A DNA stretch of 64,000 bases from Gammaproteobacteria bacterium (GTDB lineage Bacteria > Pseudomonadota > Gammaproteobacteria > Pseudomonadales > Moraxellaceae). The stretch lies in NCBI GenBank assembly GCA_028868515.1, contig JAGWUI010000009.1, positions 1 through 64,000 on the forward strand, in the 5' to 3' direction. A program made the position numbers and the translations under genes. The notes under the pieces are model-generated. The model made no database searches. It was not told the DNA's origin and was given only the letters and a program-made list of their open reading frames with translations. This document shows, piece by piece, positions 38,045 through 47,480 of this stretch; position 1 is the stretch's first letter, and the number at the start of each line of letters is the position of its first letter.

Positions 38045-40180
38045 CTAAACCATACCGAAGCTATTCAGCAAAATATCAATGATCTTGATGCCAATAAACG
38101 GAATCACAATCCCACCCAAACCATAAATCGCAAGATTACGACTGAGCAATGCAGCTGCACCGACTGGACGATAAGCGACGCCTTTTAGTGCCAATGGAAT
38201 CAAAGCAATAATCACTAAGGCATTGAAAACCACCGCAGACAAAATCGCACTATGAGGACTGCCCAAATGCATGACGTTCAATGCGTTTAATGCTGGATAC
38301 GTCGTCGCAAACGCCGCAGGAACAATCGCAAAATACTTCGCAATATCATTGGCAATACTAAATGTCGTCAACGACCCCCGTGTCATCAGCATTTGCTTAC
38401 CAGTCTCAACGATCTCGATCAACTTGGTTGGATTAGAATCCAGATCAACCATATTGCCTGCTTCTTTTGCCGCTTGCGTTCCTGTATTCATCGCCACAGC
38501 AACGTCAGCTTGCGCAAGTGCTGGCGCATCATTGGTACCATCACCCGTCATCGCAACCAGTTTACCTTCCGCCTGATATTGACGAATACGCGCCAATTTT
38601 TGCTCTGGTGTCGCCTCTGCCATGAAATCATCGACGCCCGCTTCTGCGGCAATGGCTGCTGCGGTTAAAGGATTGTCACCCGTGATCATCACCGTCTGAA
38701 TCCCCATTTGACGCAGTTCAGCAAAACGCTCTTTAATCCCGCCTTTCACCACGTCTTTGAGTTCAACCACACCAAGCGCAATACTGCCTTCAACAATCAC
38801 AAGTGGCGTGCTGCCGCGACGTGCAATATCATCCGCCATTTGACGAACTGCTTTTGGCAATGGTTGACCACCAATGGATTCAATATATTTAGCAATCGCA
38901 TCGACCGAACCCTTACGTAGCGCAGGATGATTGACCACACCATCGCCACTCACAAAATCCACACCACTCATCCGAGTTTGTGCAGTGAAAGGAACAAACT
39001 GCGCGTGCAACGACTGCAAATCACGCTCACGAATATTAAAAAGCTGCTTCGCCAACACCACGATGCTACGACCTTCTGGAGTTTCATCAGCCAGAGAAGA
39101 CAACTGCGCAGCATCTGCTAAACGCTCTTGCGTAATCGTTGGTGCAGGAAAAAATGCTGAAGCCTGACGATTACCGAATGTAATCGTACCTGTTTTATCG
39201 AGTAACAACACATCCACGTCACCCGCCGCCTCAACTGCACGACCCGATGTAGCAATCACATTGGCTTGCATCATACGGCTCATGCCAGCCACACCAATCG
39301 CAGATAAGAGTCCACCAATCGTGGTTGGAATCAGACACACGAGCAACGCAACCAACACGGTCAATGTCACAGGCGAACCCAAATGCGTCGCATGAACAGA
39401 GAACAATGAATAAGGTAACAACGTCACAGTCGCCATCAGGAAAATCAAGGTCAATGCCACCAATAGAATGGTCAACGCAATTTCATTCGGTGTTTTTTGG
39501 CGTTTTGCGCTTTCGACCATCGCAATCATGCGATCCAGAAAACCCTCACCTGGATTGCTGCTGATGCGAACGACCAGCCAATCTGACAATACACGTGTCC
39601 CGCCAGTGACTGCGGAAAAGTCACCACCTGCCTCACGAATTACAGGTGCAGATTCACCTGTAATCGCGGACTCATCCACCGAAGCCATCCCTTCAACCAC
39701 TTCACCATCGGCTGGAATTACTTCGCCCGCAACCACATAGACAAAATCATCTTTGCGTAATGTCGTCGCTGAAACTGATTTCGGTTTTAGGGTTCGATCT
39801 GGACGATCAATTTTATTGGCTTGCACGTCTTGGCGCGCACTACGCAAACTAGCAGCCTGCGCCTTACTACGTCCTTCAGCAATCGCTTCAGCAAAATTGG
39901 CAAACAAGACGGTAAACCACAGCCACACCGTGATCGCCAAAATAAAGCCAAAACTCTCCCCACCTTCAAGTTTCCCAGTTGGAGCAAGTAATGCTTGCAC
40001 AGCCAAACCTGTCGTCAAAATACTGCCGATATACACCACAAACATCACAGGATTAGCCCATTGAATGCGTGGATCGAGTTTTTTGAACGTACTTACTAAT
40101 GCAGGTTTAACCAGTGTTGGATCAAACATACTCAGTTTTTTTGCTGGTGTAGCATGAGTTTCATGCAAAGTATTCATCAT
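38045..40180 (-). CDS. kdpB: K+-transporting P-type ATPase subunit B
   Basis: The energy-coupling subunit, about 711 residues. It shows the P-type phosphorylation site [23 protein letters not shown] ([13 protein letters not shown]), the hinge [20 protein letters not shown], and the usual membrane helices. ATG 40180 or the adjacent ATG 40177 follows AAGGAG; the open frame reaches 40249 but the extra part overlaps kdpA and lacks a ribosome site. It lies seven bases after kdpA. Confidence 0.98.
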   Translation of the reverse strand: MMNTLHETHATPAKKLSMFDPTLVKPALVSTFKKLDPRIQWANPVMFVVYIGSILTTGLAVQALLAPTGKLEGGESFGFILAITVWLWFTVLFANFAEAIAEGRSKAQAASLRSARQDVQANKIDRPDRTLKPKSVSATTLRKDDFVYVVAGEVIPADGEVVEGMASVDESAITGESAPVIREAGGDFSAVTGGTRVLSDWLVVRISSNPGEGFLDRMIAMVESAKRQKTPNEIALTILLVALTLIFLMATVTLLPYSLFSVHATHLGSPVTLTVLVALLVCLIPTTIGGLLSAIGVAGMSRMMQANVIATSGRAVEAAGDVDVLLLDKTGTITFGNRQASAFFPAPTITQERLADAAQLSSLADETPEGRSIVVLAKQLFNIRERDLQSLHAQFVPFTAQTRMSGVDFVSGDGVVNHPALRKGSVDAIAKYIESIGGQPLPKAVRQMADDIARRGSTPLVIVEGSIALGVVELKDVVKGGIKERFAELRQMGIQTVMITGDNPLTAAAIAAEAGVDDFMAEATPEQKLARIRQYQAEGKLVAMTGDGTNDAPALAQADVAVAMNTGTQAAKEAGNMVDLDSNPTKLIEIVETGKQMLMTRGSLTTFSIANDIAKYFAIVPAAFATTYPALNALNVMHLGSPHSAILSAVVFNALVIIALIPLALKGVAYRPVGAAALLSRNLAIYGLGGIVIPFIGIKIIDILLNSFGMV

Positions 40181-40187
40181 GTTCTCC

Positions 40188-41912
40188 TTATAGACCTTGC
40201 ACAGATTGAAGAGCCAATTGAACGTGCTCAACGATTGGCCCAAGCGCAAGCGCAGGGATATAAGTCAGCGCACCAATGAGAATCACCGTTCCAACCAATA
40301 AGAAGACAAACAACAAGGTATGCGTCGGCAAAGTTCCTGCCGTCACAGCAAGACGTTGTTTTGCAGCCAGCGAACCTGCCAATGCCAAGATCGGAATGAT
40401 CATGCCGAAGCGACCAAAGAACATCGCAATGGCCAGCGTGATGTTATAAAACGGCGTATTGGCAGATAAACCAGCAAACGCACTGCCATTGTTATTGGCA
40501 GCCGAACTATAGGCATAGAGAATTTCACTAAAACCATGCGACGCAGGATTGGCAATCCCCGCACGGCCCGCATCAGTCATCACCGCAATCGCAGTACCGA
40601 CCAATACCAGTAAGGGTGTAATCAACATGCCCATGACGACCATTTTCATATCAAACGCTTCGATCTTTTTACCCAAATATTCAGGTGTACGACCGATCAT
40701 CAAACCTGCAATGAATACTGCCAGCAGCGCATACAGCAACATGCCGTACAACCCTGAACCGACACCACCAAACACCACCTCACCCAACTGAATGAGCAAC
40801 ATCGGCACCATACCACCCAACGGTGTGAACGAGTCGTGCATACTATTTACCGCACCACAGGACGCAGCCGTTGTAATCGTGGCAAACAGTGATGAAGACA
40901 CAATCCCGAAGCGAACTTCTTTGCCTTCCATATTGCCGCCAGATTGCAGCACGCTTGCCACTTGATCTGTATGTTGTAGAAGTGGATTACCACCGAGTTC
41001 GGCATGAACCAAAACCGCAAATGCCACCACAAACATCAAGGTCATCGCGCCAATCAACACGCCACCCTGACGTTGATCACCACTCATCCGACCGAGTGAA
41101 AAACACAACGCAGCTGGAATCAGGAAAATCGACAACATGTGAATGAAATTACTCAACGGCGTTGGATTTTCAAAAGGATGCGACGCGTTGGCATTAAAGA
41201 AACCACCGCCGTTTGTTCCGAGCATCATGATGGATTCTTGTGAGGCAACAGGACCCATAGCCATCGACTGTTTTGCACCTTGCAATGTGGTGACCGTGAC
41301 GTCAGGTGAGAAGTTTTGGATCACACCCTGACCCACAAAAATCAGCGCCACAATAATCGACAAAGGCAACAACACATAGATCGTACTGCGCCACAGATCG
41401 ACCCACGCATTACCGACAGTCTTAGACGTACGACGAACCAAACCACGAATCAAGGCAAATGCAACCACCAACCCAGTCGCAGCAGATAGAAAGTTTTGTA
41501 CCGTTAGTGCTGTCATCTGCGTTAAGTGACTCATAGTTGATTCACCCGAATAGCTCTGCCAGTTGGTATTAGTAACAAAGCTCACCGCAGTATTGAATGC
41601 AGAGTCCCATGTTGGAGCACCGAAGTGCTGAGGATTAAACGGTAAATGACCTTGCACCATTTGAATAGCGAAAACCGCAAACACGCCAAGCAGATTAAAC
41701 AAGAGAATTGCAGCGGCATAACCTAACCAACTCATCTCGCCCTGCTCGCCTGTCTTGATACCGAGTACCGCAAATATTTTTTGGTCAAATGCAGCAAGTG
41801 GACGCGGTAAATCTTTATCTAACACTGCAACCAAATATCGTCCGAGTGGCTGCGCTAAAATAAATAGAACCACAAGAAATAATACGACTTGTCCCAAGGC
41901 TAAAATGTTCAT
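40188..41912 (-). CDS. kdpA: K+-transporting ATPase subunit A (K+-binding channel)
   Basis: A 574-residue KdpA of the SKT superfamily. Selectivity-filter regions are visible: [55 protein letters not shown] and [16 protein letters not shown], each with the central Gly. About ten membrane segments. Its ATG overlaps the kdpF stop (TGATG), showing coupling. It forms the K+ path of the high-affinity Kdp pump. Confidence 0.98.
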   Translation of the reverse strand: MNILALGQVVLFLVVLFILAQPLGRYLVAVLDKDLPRPLAAFDQKIFAVLGIKTGEQGEMSWLGYAAAILLFNLLGVFAVFAIQMVQGHLPFNPQHFGAPTWDSAFNTAVSFVTNTNWQSYSGESTMSHLTQMTALTVQNFLSAATGLVVAFALIRGLVRRTSKTVGNAWVDLWRSTIYVLLPLSIIVALIFVGQGVIQNFSPDVTVTTLQGAKQSMAMGPVASQESIMMLGTNGGGFFNANASHPFENPTPLSNFIHMLSIFLIPAALCFSLGRMSGDQRQGGVLIGAMTLMFVVAFAVLVHAELGGNPLLQHTDQVASVLQSGGNMEGKEVRFGIVSSSLFATITTAASCGAVNSMHDSFTPLGGMVPMLLIQLGEVVFGGVGSGLYGMLLYALLAVFIAGLMIGRTPEYLGKKIEAFDMKMVVMGMLITPLLVLVGTAIAVMTDAGRAGIANPASHGFSEILYAYSSAANNNGSAFAGLSANTPFYNITLAIAMFFGRFGMIIPILALAGSLAAKQRLAVTAGTLPTHTLLFVFLLVGTVILIGALTYIPALALGPIVEHVQLALQSVQGL

Positions 41913-42001
41913 CAGAACGCCTCCGGTTTAATAAGTACATAGATCAGATAAATCAGCAGGCCTAATGCCAGCAGACCCGCTAAACCATAAGTCAGGCTCA
42001 T
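41912..42001 (-). CDS. kdpF: Small Kdp subunit KdpF, 29 aa
   Basis: A 29-residue hydrophobic peptide, [20 protein letters not shown] continuing to end in KPEAF. It is a single membrane helix with the usual KdpF ending. The ATG at 42001 has GGGGAAGG just upstream and the TGA overlaps the kdpA ATG. KdpF stabilises the KdpABC complex. It is too short for most gene callers. Confidence 0.95.
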   Translation of the reverse strand: MSLTYGLAGLLALGLLIYLIYVLIKPEAF

Positions 42002-42061
42002 GACCTTCCCCTTATCAATCGAAAATACGATGAGTACAGGATAGGAATTCGGCTGTTAAGA

Positions 42062-42105
42062 CGGTGTACAAACTGGGGGATGGGGTGTAAAGATGGTGTA
42101 AAGAT
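42062..42105 (-). promoter_or_regulatory. Tandem KdpE-like boxes upstream of kdpF
   Basis: Read on the minus strand, atctttacaccatctttaca followed by cccc contains two tandem TTTACACC units (42082-42105), and a third variant TTTGTACACC lies at 42062-42072. The known E. coli KdpE target is a T-rich stretch ending TTTACACCCC. They lie about 60-105 bases upstream of kdpF. The remaining part of the 412-base gap 42002-42413 is AT-rich and shows no gene. Confidence 0.75.
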
Positions 42106-42413
42106 GGGTTGCATCTTTTAACAGACAAATAAGAGCAGATTGATGACTATGCTGATGTGAATAAAAGTATGACGCAGACAAAAATATTTTCATTTATATT
42201 GACTTATGTAAGTATTAATGCAAAATTCAAGCGCAAATTTTTTATAATTATTAATCAAAACAGGAATCTGATGTAGCAGGTTTTGGCATCTTATGTGTCA
42301 CCTCTGCCGCATAAGAGTAGTTAGACGTATAAAATGAATTAGTTTGCGCGATCAATTTTTCTTTACTATGGTTCAACCATTCTACTTTTCAATAAGATAA
42401 GGGATACATAAAA

Positions 42414-42893
42414 ATGAAAAGAACAGTTGCTGTTTTAGCTTTGTTGTTCGCTTTTAAGTCGACTTATGCCATTCAAGAACTGACTCTCAAGGATGTACCT
42501 CCGCTCCAGCCGCTCCACAACTGCAAGCACTCGGATGGGCATTTTGCTATGCAAAGAGATCCGTGCGGATCAGATAGCACAGAATTTAGCAGCATCATGC
42601 AGAGAAATCCTGATGGTACTAGCACCTATCTGCCTCTTGGGGCGACGATGAACGACACGCCCAACACTGCAAATATACCCAACACTGCAAACACGCCTAA
42701 CTCGGTTGCAAAACCAGAAGTTAGCGACAAAGACGTCATGGAAACAGGGCGAAAAGCTTGGTTCAAGTTGCTGAGTTTTGCTTTCATTTTTGGTATCGTT
42801 GCCAAATTGATAAGCCGTTCATTTTGGCGCTGGTTCTTTGTTGGCATCGTCCTGCATATTATTCTTGTTGCACTGAATATATTGTCGTTCTAA
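42414..42893 (+). CDS. Small membrane protein with DUF4124-like cysteine pattern
   Basis: A 159-residue protein not recognised as a named gene. It has a signal peptide (MKRTVAVLALLFAFKSTYA), then a short segment NCKHSDGHFAMQRDPC with the Cys...Gly...Gln...Pro-Cys spacing seen in DUF4124-type secreted proteins, then a low-complexity Asn-Thr-Ala/Pro repeat (TPNTANIPNTANTPNS), and two C-terminal membrane segments (LLSFAFIFGIVAKLI and WFFVGIVLHIILVALNIL). GATAAGGGA lies before the ATG. The next gene, now truncated, begins 45 bases on and also looks like a DUF4124-type secreted protein. Function unknown. Confidence 0.65.
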   Translation: MKRTVAVLALLFAFKSTYAIQELTLKDVPPLQPLHNCKHSDGHFAMQRDPCGSDSTEFSSIMQRNPDGTSTYLPLGATMNDTPNTANIPNTANTPNSVAKPEVSDKDVMETGRKAWFKLLSFAFIFGIVAKLISRSFWRWFFVGIVLHIILVALNILSF

Positions 42894-42938
42894 CGACAAG
42901 CCCGAGTAGACGATCTGATTATTTTAGAGGAGTACACA

Positions 42939-43028
42939 ATGACTAAGAAGCTGATTTCCATGTTGTTTGTGATGATGTATCTGCCGTCCGTGGCGTATGC
43001 CCAAACCTACAGATGCCAGCCCGCGTAG
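42939..43028 (+). pseudogene. Truncated secreted-protein gene cut by RAYT unit
   Basis: A strong ribosome site (gaggag, six bases before ATG) and a clean signal peptide (MTKKLISMLFVMMYLPSVAY followed by Ala) lead into AQTYRCQ and then stop. TYRCQ is how DUF4124-type mature domains often begin. The TAG stop belongs to the GTAG head of the inverted repeat bounding the RAYT unit, so the gene was interrupted there. No continuation was recognised after 43685, so the remainder is lost or too diverged. Confidence 0.7.
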
Positions 43029-43685
43029 GGTGCAATAAGCCAAAGCGCATTGCACCAACCTTAATCCAATCTCTCACCCACCACCAAATCCGTCACCACA
43101 TTCTCACACCAATCCATCGAATAAACCCCTTTATTCACCCAATGGTGGAATGTTGAATACTCCCAATCTTTAACCGACGCGACAAGTCCGTGCTTGACGG
43201 GATTGTAATGAATGTAATCCATGTGCCGACGTAAATCGAGTTCATCACGGATGAGGTGTTCCCAATACCGACGTTGCCATATCCCACGCTCACCTCGCCG
43301 TATGCGAGACACCGATCTCCGTTCACCAGAATCAATGGCTTTAGAAAAATTGATTTTTATCAAACGCCAGCGTGTGGAAAAATTATCATCATCAGGTGGT
43401 AATTGCCAAATACAATGCATATGCTCAGGCAATACAACCCAAGCCAAAATATCAAAAGGATGCGCAGCTTTGACTGTTCGAATGGCTTGGCGCAGATCGT
43501 CGATATGTCGAATTAATAAGTCATTTTCATGTCGTTGCAACAAATTTACCGTGAAGAAATACGTTCCTCCCGCGTGATAATGACGACGATAATTTGACAT
43601 AATTGCATTTGTTTATAATTGTCAGTAAGCAATTGTGGAACATATACCGAATAGGTGCAATGCGCTTTGGCTTATTGCACCCTAC
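43025..43685 (-). mobile_element. RAYT unit with 32-bp perfect inverted REP ends
   Basis: The left end begins gtagggtgcaataagccaaa and continues to gcacc at 43056; the right end, 43654-43685, is its perfect reverse complement. Each end can itself fold (ggtgcaat / attgcacc). Between them lies only the tyrosine transposase gene. GTAG heads face outward. This is the REP-RAYT arrangement known from Pseudomonas and Stenotrophomonas. Confidence 0.88.
43061..43600 (-). CDS. REP-associated tyrosine transposase (RAYT)
   Basis: A 179-residue transposase of the Y1/IS200-like HUH group, REP-associated branch. It opens SNYRRHYHAGGTYFFTVNLL, has the HUH-type His pair in VVLPEHMHCIWQLP, and the catalytic Tyr region HMDYIHYNPVKHGLVAS, followed by WEYSTFHHWV. 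Length is normal and no frameshift is seen, so it may be active. It is bracketed by 32-base inverted REP sequences. RAYTs cut single-stranded REP DNA at a short guide such as GTAG. Confidence 0.93.
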   Translation of the reverse strand: MSNYRRHYHAGGTYFFTVNLLQRHENDLLIRHIDDLRQAIRTVKAAHPFDILAWVVLPEHMHCIWQLPPDDDNFSTRWRLIKINFSKAIDSGERRSVSRIRRGERGIWQRRYWEHLIRDELDLRRHMDYIHYNPVKHGLVASVKDWEYSTFHHWVNKGVYSMDWCENVVTDLVVGERLD

Positions 43686-43800
43686 TCTAGCTTAGAAACA
43701 AGTTAATGACACATTAGCTCGCATAAGTATTAATTTTTTATCACAATAAGCACTTTATATGGCACGTTTTGGCCTGTGCTTTTCATCTTGGGTGAACATC

Positions 43801-44532
43801 ATGACGACAAAGAACATATTTGACTTTCTGAAAGAATTTTCCGCTGAAGAACTTAAGCAGCGAGGCATCCTAAGAGGCGATTCGAATCAATTAAAAAGTC
43901 AAAGTATTCATCCTTTGTTTGAATTGATGAAAGAGAATCACGTCGATCGTCTTGAAGATACGAAGCAAGACTGGTTTTTGGATATTGAAGGTCATTTCAA
44001 TAACCCAAAATCAGCAGAGTCTAAAAAAGGCAATTATAGCGAGTTATCGAATCCAGGTAATGTTTTTAACTACGCAAATAGTACGATCAATCCATACTAT
44101 AGAGGATACTTTTTTAAAGAAGAGCGCGTTGCTGATGAAAATACAGAACAAGAGGAAGCTGAAGGAGTCCTCTTTTCGCTCGAACGAGACCTGCAAATGG
44201 CGCTTCGTCGCAACATTGAGCAACTAGAGGTTGGCTTAAGAATAGTGGATGAAAATAAAGAGAGAACGGTCGAAGGTGGGAGAATTGACATTACTGCCGA
44301 AGATAAGAAAAAGAGGTTGGTTGCCATTGAGTTGAAAGCTGGTGAGGCAAAGCCTGAGAGTATTGCTCAGATATTGGCTTACATGGTGTCGCTGGAGCAG
44401 GAAGAAAATAAAGAAGTAAGAGGCATACTGGTTGCAGCAAAATTTCATCCCCGTGTCGCTCTTGCAGCCAAGGCAATTCCCAACCTTCAACTTACAGAAT
44501 ATTCATTTACTTTCACGTTCAAGAATCATTAA
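43801..44532 (+). CDS. NucS/DUF91-like endonuclease domain protein
   Basis: A 243-residue protein. Residues 120-243 match the NucS/DUF91 nuclease pattern: LERDLQMALRRNIEQLEVGL, GGRIDITAED (D163), VAIELKAGEA (E177, K179) and QILAYM (Q190), the PD-(D/E)xK-type site. The first 110 residues have no recognised domain. The start at 43801 has GGTGA six bases upstream; an ATG at 43759 would add 14 residues. It is next to the RAYT unit in an accessory patch. NucS proteins work in mismatch repair of archaea and actinobacteria; solitary proteobacterial versions are often near defence genes, but no partner is visible. Function is inferred only at the level of a nuclease. Confidence 0.78.
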   Translation: MTTKNIFDFLKEFSAEELKQRGILRGDSNQLKSQSIHPLFELMKENHVDRLEDTKQDWFLDIEGHFNNPKSAESKKGNYSELSNPGNVFNYANSTINPYYRGYFFKEERVADENTEQEEAEGVLFSLERDLQMALRRNIEQLEVGLRIVDENKERTVEGGRIDITAEDKKKRLVAIELKAGEAKPESIAQILAYMVSLEQEENKEVRGILVAAKFHPRVALAAKAIPNLQLTEYSFTFTFKNH

Positions 44533-44608
44533 TCAGTCCCGTGTACAGCCTAACTTAAACTTGCCTAGGATGTGCTTCAACCCATCACTCTACATCCAAA
44601 TCTACACC

Positions 44609-45475
44609 TCACGCCGCATAATCCATCGCAGTCTGCTGCTCATCCCCATTCGGAAACAACCGCGCACGCCACTGCTTGGTCAGCGCGCGCGTATCCCGAT
44701 TATTCGGATGAAAACCCGGCTCAAAATACTCTTTATAATTCACAGAAATCGCCCGCGCAATCTTGGTAATTCGATATAAACCATACGCATTTTTACGGAA
44801 TTGATAGCGCGTGTTTTTATCTTTAAGCAGCATCGTCGTCGTCATCGACATGATTCGGAACACAAAAATCCGCGTCACCGCCTTCATGATCCGCAAACGT
44901 GTTTTATCATCGCCATACAAATGCTGATACACATCGAACGCCACTGCTTTATGCTCGGTTTCCTCTAGTGCATGCCAGAACCACATCGGACGCACAATCG
45001 GATCTAAGCCCGCAAACTCCTCTGGATGCGTCAACATATGCTCACCCAAAATCGCCGTCAGATGTTCAAAACCACAGGTCATTGCCAATAAATTCTTTTT
45101 GGAAATATTCTCTTTCGCCCATTTAATGCGTCTGAAAACCTCGTTTTCATACCCTTTGGAGCGAAAACCCAACTTTTCTTGCATAAAGGTATTAAAGGTT
45201 TCATGGACATTACCATGCACTGCTTCCTGCCCAATAAATGCAGAGATTTCTTTTTTCAGTACAGGATCAGTCACTTGGTCACGCACAGCCCGCACGCTAT
45301 GCACAAACATCCGCTCGCCTTCTGGAAAAGTCAGCGACAAGATCGACAACAAATAAGTCATATACGGATTATTTTCATAATAATATTTTGGCAAACCGTC
45401 AAAAGGAAACTTCTGATGACGTACCGTAATGTCAGCCGCTTGGCTCGTAGGCGTATTCACAACTTTAGTATTCAT
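44609..45475 (-). CDS. Predicted metal-dependent hydrolase (PF10118 family)
   Basis: A 288-residue protein of the COG3687 predicted metal-dependent hydrolase family. Likely metal ligands are the Glu and His residues in FIGQEAVHGNVHETFN, GFEHLTAILGEHML and FWHALEETEHKAVAFDVYQH, a ferritin-like or di-iron style Glu/His pattern. The helical character agrees. The gene is alone, convergent with the nuclease gene and divergent from scpA. Substrate unknown; related genes are often found near lipid or aromatic metabolism. Confidence 0.85.
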   Translation of the reverse strand: MNTKVVNTPTSQAADITVRHQKFPFDGLPKYYYENNPYMTYLLSILSLTFPEGERMFVHSVRAVRDQVTDPVLKKEISAFIGQEAVHGNVHETFNTFMQEKLGFRSKGYENEVFRRIKWAKENISKKNLLAMTCGFEHLTAILGEHMLTHPEEFAGLDPIVRPMWFWHALEETEHKAVAFDVYQHLYGDDKTRLRIMKAVTRIFVFRIMSMTTTMLLKDKNTRYQFRKNAYGLYRITKIARAISVNYKEYFEPGFHPNNRDTRALTKQWRARLFPNGDEQQTAMDYAA

Positions 45476-45732
45476 AGAACAACGCTCCTAAACTTGCCCT
45501 ATACTATGAACCTCTATTGACAACAACCAATGTCAAAATTGCTACATTTTAAAACAAATTAGTGGTATATTTTGCCAACCGCCATACAACTCAATACGAC
45601 TAATCAATTAAATCTAATCGATATTTTATATTGATAGAAACCAATCGAAGGATGTTTATTTTTTGTTATAGTAGCTTATATTTTGAACCAAACTCTCATC
45701 CAACTCCAAACGACTTGTCATGAACTTTCACT

Positions 45733-46620
45733 ATGAATCAAATTGCTGAATCAGAAGTAGAAACACAGATTGAAACTGATACAGAAGCCTATACAGAAAG
45801 TCTGACAGCGCCTTTTGCACGGGTCAACGATGAGTGGTTTTCAGAGCTACCTGATGACTTATATATCCCGCCAGAAGCGTTTGCCATCATGTTGGAAAGG
45901 TTCGAAGGTCCTCTCGACTTTCTCTTGTATCTGGTGAAAAAAAACGGTCTGGATTTAGTCAAACTTGATATCGCACCGATTGCGACTCAATACCTCAACT
46001 ACATCAGTCTGATGCAGCAACTCGATATTGAATTAGCAGGTGATTATCTGGTGATGGCTGCCCTACTCGCAGACCTAAAATCGCGACTACTCTTGCCAGC
46101 GCCGAAATCCCTCACTGTCGAAGATGACCCACGCCAGAGCCTACTCGCGCGCCTAGAAGAATATGCGCGAATTAAACAAGGTGCAGCGCAGCTCAATGAT
46201 CAATTGGTCGAAGGACGTGATGTCTTTGCTGTGACTGTTGGGGTGTCTCACGTTTTGCCTGATGATGCTGAACCAGAAATCGTGCGATTTGATGCTGAAA
46301 TTTTGCAACTCGCCATGCGCGCCATGCTGAGCCGCCCGCGCGTTGTCGAGCATCGGATTATTGCAGAGGAAGTTCCCTTAGAAGATCGCATCATTGCAGT
46401 ACGCCACGCAATTCAACATGGCAAAAGCATTCGCTTTGATCATCTGCTCGTGAGATCGCAAGGTCGTATGGGAATTGTGGTGACCTTTATGGCTATTCTA
46501 GAGTTGCTGCGCCAACAAGAGATTGAAATTGTGAATGACGGCTTAAAAGACGATCTTCAAAACAATACACATCAAAATGCAACGCTATTGACCATTCGAG
46601 GGCGTACACATGCCGCGTAA
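45733..46620 (+). CDS. scpA: Segregation and condensation protein A
   Basis: ScpA kleisin of the SMC complex, 295 residues. The N-terminal kleisin part carries FEGPLDFLLYLVKKNGLDLVKLDIAPIA cut here into its known block (FEGPLDFLLYLVKK), the core includes GDYLVMAALLADLKSRLLLP, and the C-terminal winged helix has VVTFMAILELLRQQEIEIV. The first 40 residues are an acidic extension. scpB follows 39 bases on. It links the SMC heads, whose gene is at 54392. Confidence 0.96.
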   Translation: MNQIAESEVETQIETDTEAYTESLTAPFARVNDEWFSELPDDLYIPPEAFAIMLERFEGPLDFLLYLVKKNGLDLVKLDIAPIATQYLNYISLMQQLDIELAGDYLVMAALLADLKSRLLLPAPKSLTVEDDPRQSLLARLEEYARIKQGAAQLNDQLVEGRDVFAVTVGVSHVLPDDAEPEIVRFDAEILQLAMRAMLSRPRVVEHRIIAEEVPLEDRIIAVRHAIQHGKSIRFDHLLVRSQGRMGIVVTFMAILELLRQQEIEIVNDGLKDDLQNNTHQNATLLTIRGRTHAA

Positions 46621-46659
46621 CAGTCAGTGTAACAATCAATACAGGACGAAAACCATTCC

Positions 46660-47238
46660 ATGATCGACACTGCACATGCCCTGCGTATTTTGGAAGCGGT
46701 TCTATTTGCCAGCGAAACGCCAGTTTCAATACTCGTATTGCGCCAAGCATTTGAAGATGAATACGACACGCAGCCTGACCAAAAAATTACGAATGCACAA
46801 ATTGAGTCTTGGCTCAATCAATTATCAGCCAAACTGATCGATAGCGCGTTAGAGCTGACGAAGACTGCCAGTGGTTACCGTATTCAAGTTCGACCAGAAT
46901 ATGCCAGAATTGTGAACCGACTTTGGCCTGAGCGTCCGATTCGTTTATCACAGGCTTTATTAGAAACACTGAGTGTGATTGCCTATCGCCAACCTGTCAC
47001 ACGCGCTGATATTGAACAACTGCGTGGCGTCACTGTGAATAGCCAAATTCTACGAACACTGTTTGACAGACAATGGATCGCAGAAGATGGTTTTCGTCCT
47101 GTTGCAGGAAGACCTGCACTCTTGGTGACGACCAAACATTTTCTGGATGCATTTGGTCTGCAATCGCTCGAGCAACTGCCTGAATTACAGGAAATGAATG
47201 ACATCATTCATGATTTGAGCGAGAAAAAGAGCGAATAG
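46660..47238 (+). CDS. scpB: Segregation and condensation protein B
   Basis: ScpB, 192 residues, with two winged-helix domains: ALRILEAVLFASETPVSI at the start, and LSQALLETLSVIAYRQPVTR plus ADIEQLRGVTVNSQILRTL in the middle. It binds ScpA and completes the SMC-ScpAB complex. Same strand as scpA with 39 bases between, so one operon; rluB follows after 242 bases, the common scpA-scpB-rluB order. Confidence 0.96.
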   Translation: MIDTAHALRILEAVLFASETPVSILVLRQAFEDEYDTQPDQKITNAQIESWLNQLSAKLIDSALELTKTASGYRIQVRPEYARIVNRLWPERPIRLSQALLETLSVIAYRQPVTRADIEQLRGVTVNSQILRTLFDRQWIAEDGFRPVAGRPALLVTTKHFLDAFGLQSLEQLPELQEMNDIIHDLSEKKSE

Positions 47239-47480
47239 ATGTGTTAATGTACAGATGTATGTAAAAAAAACTATGTTAATAAATTATTACCATCAAAAAT
47301 AATGGATAATCCACCCCGAATCCAATCGATGATGATATGTAATGAATCCAAATCCCGTTGCTTGACTGCACAACATTGCAAAAGTACGAATTTTTTATGT
47401 CAAAGTGTCCGATTAAAATTGACATAAAGCCAAACAGAATGTGCAAACATTGGATTAGAAATAAATTTTGAGGTATCAAG

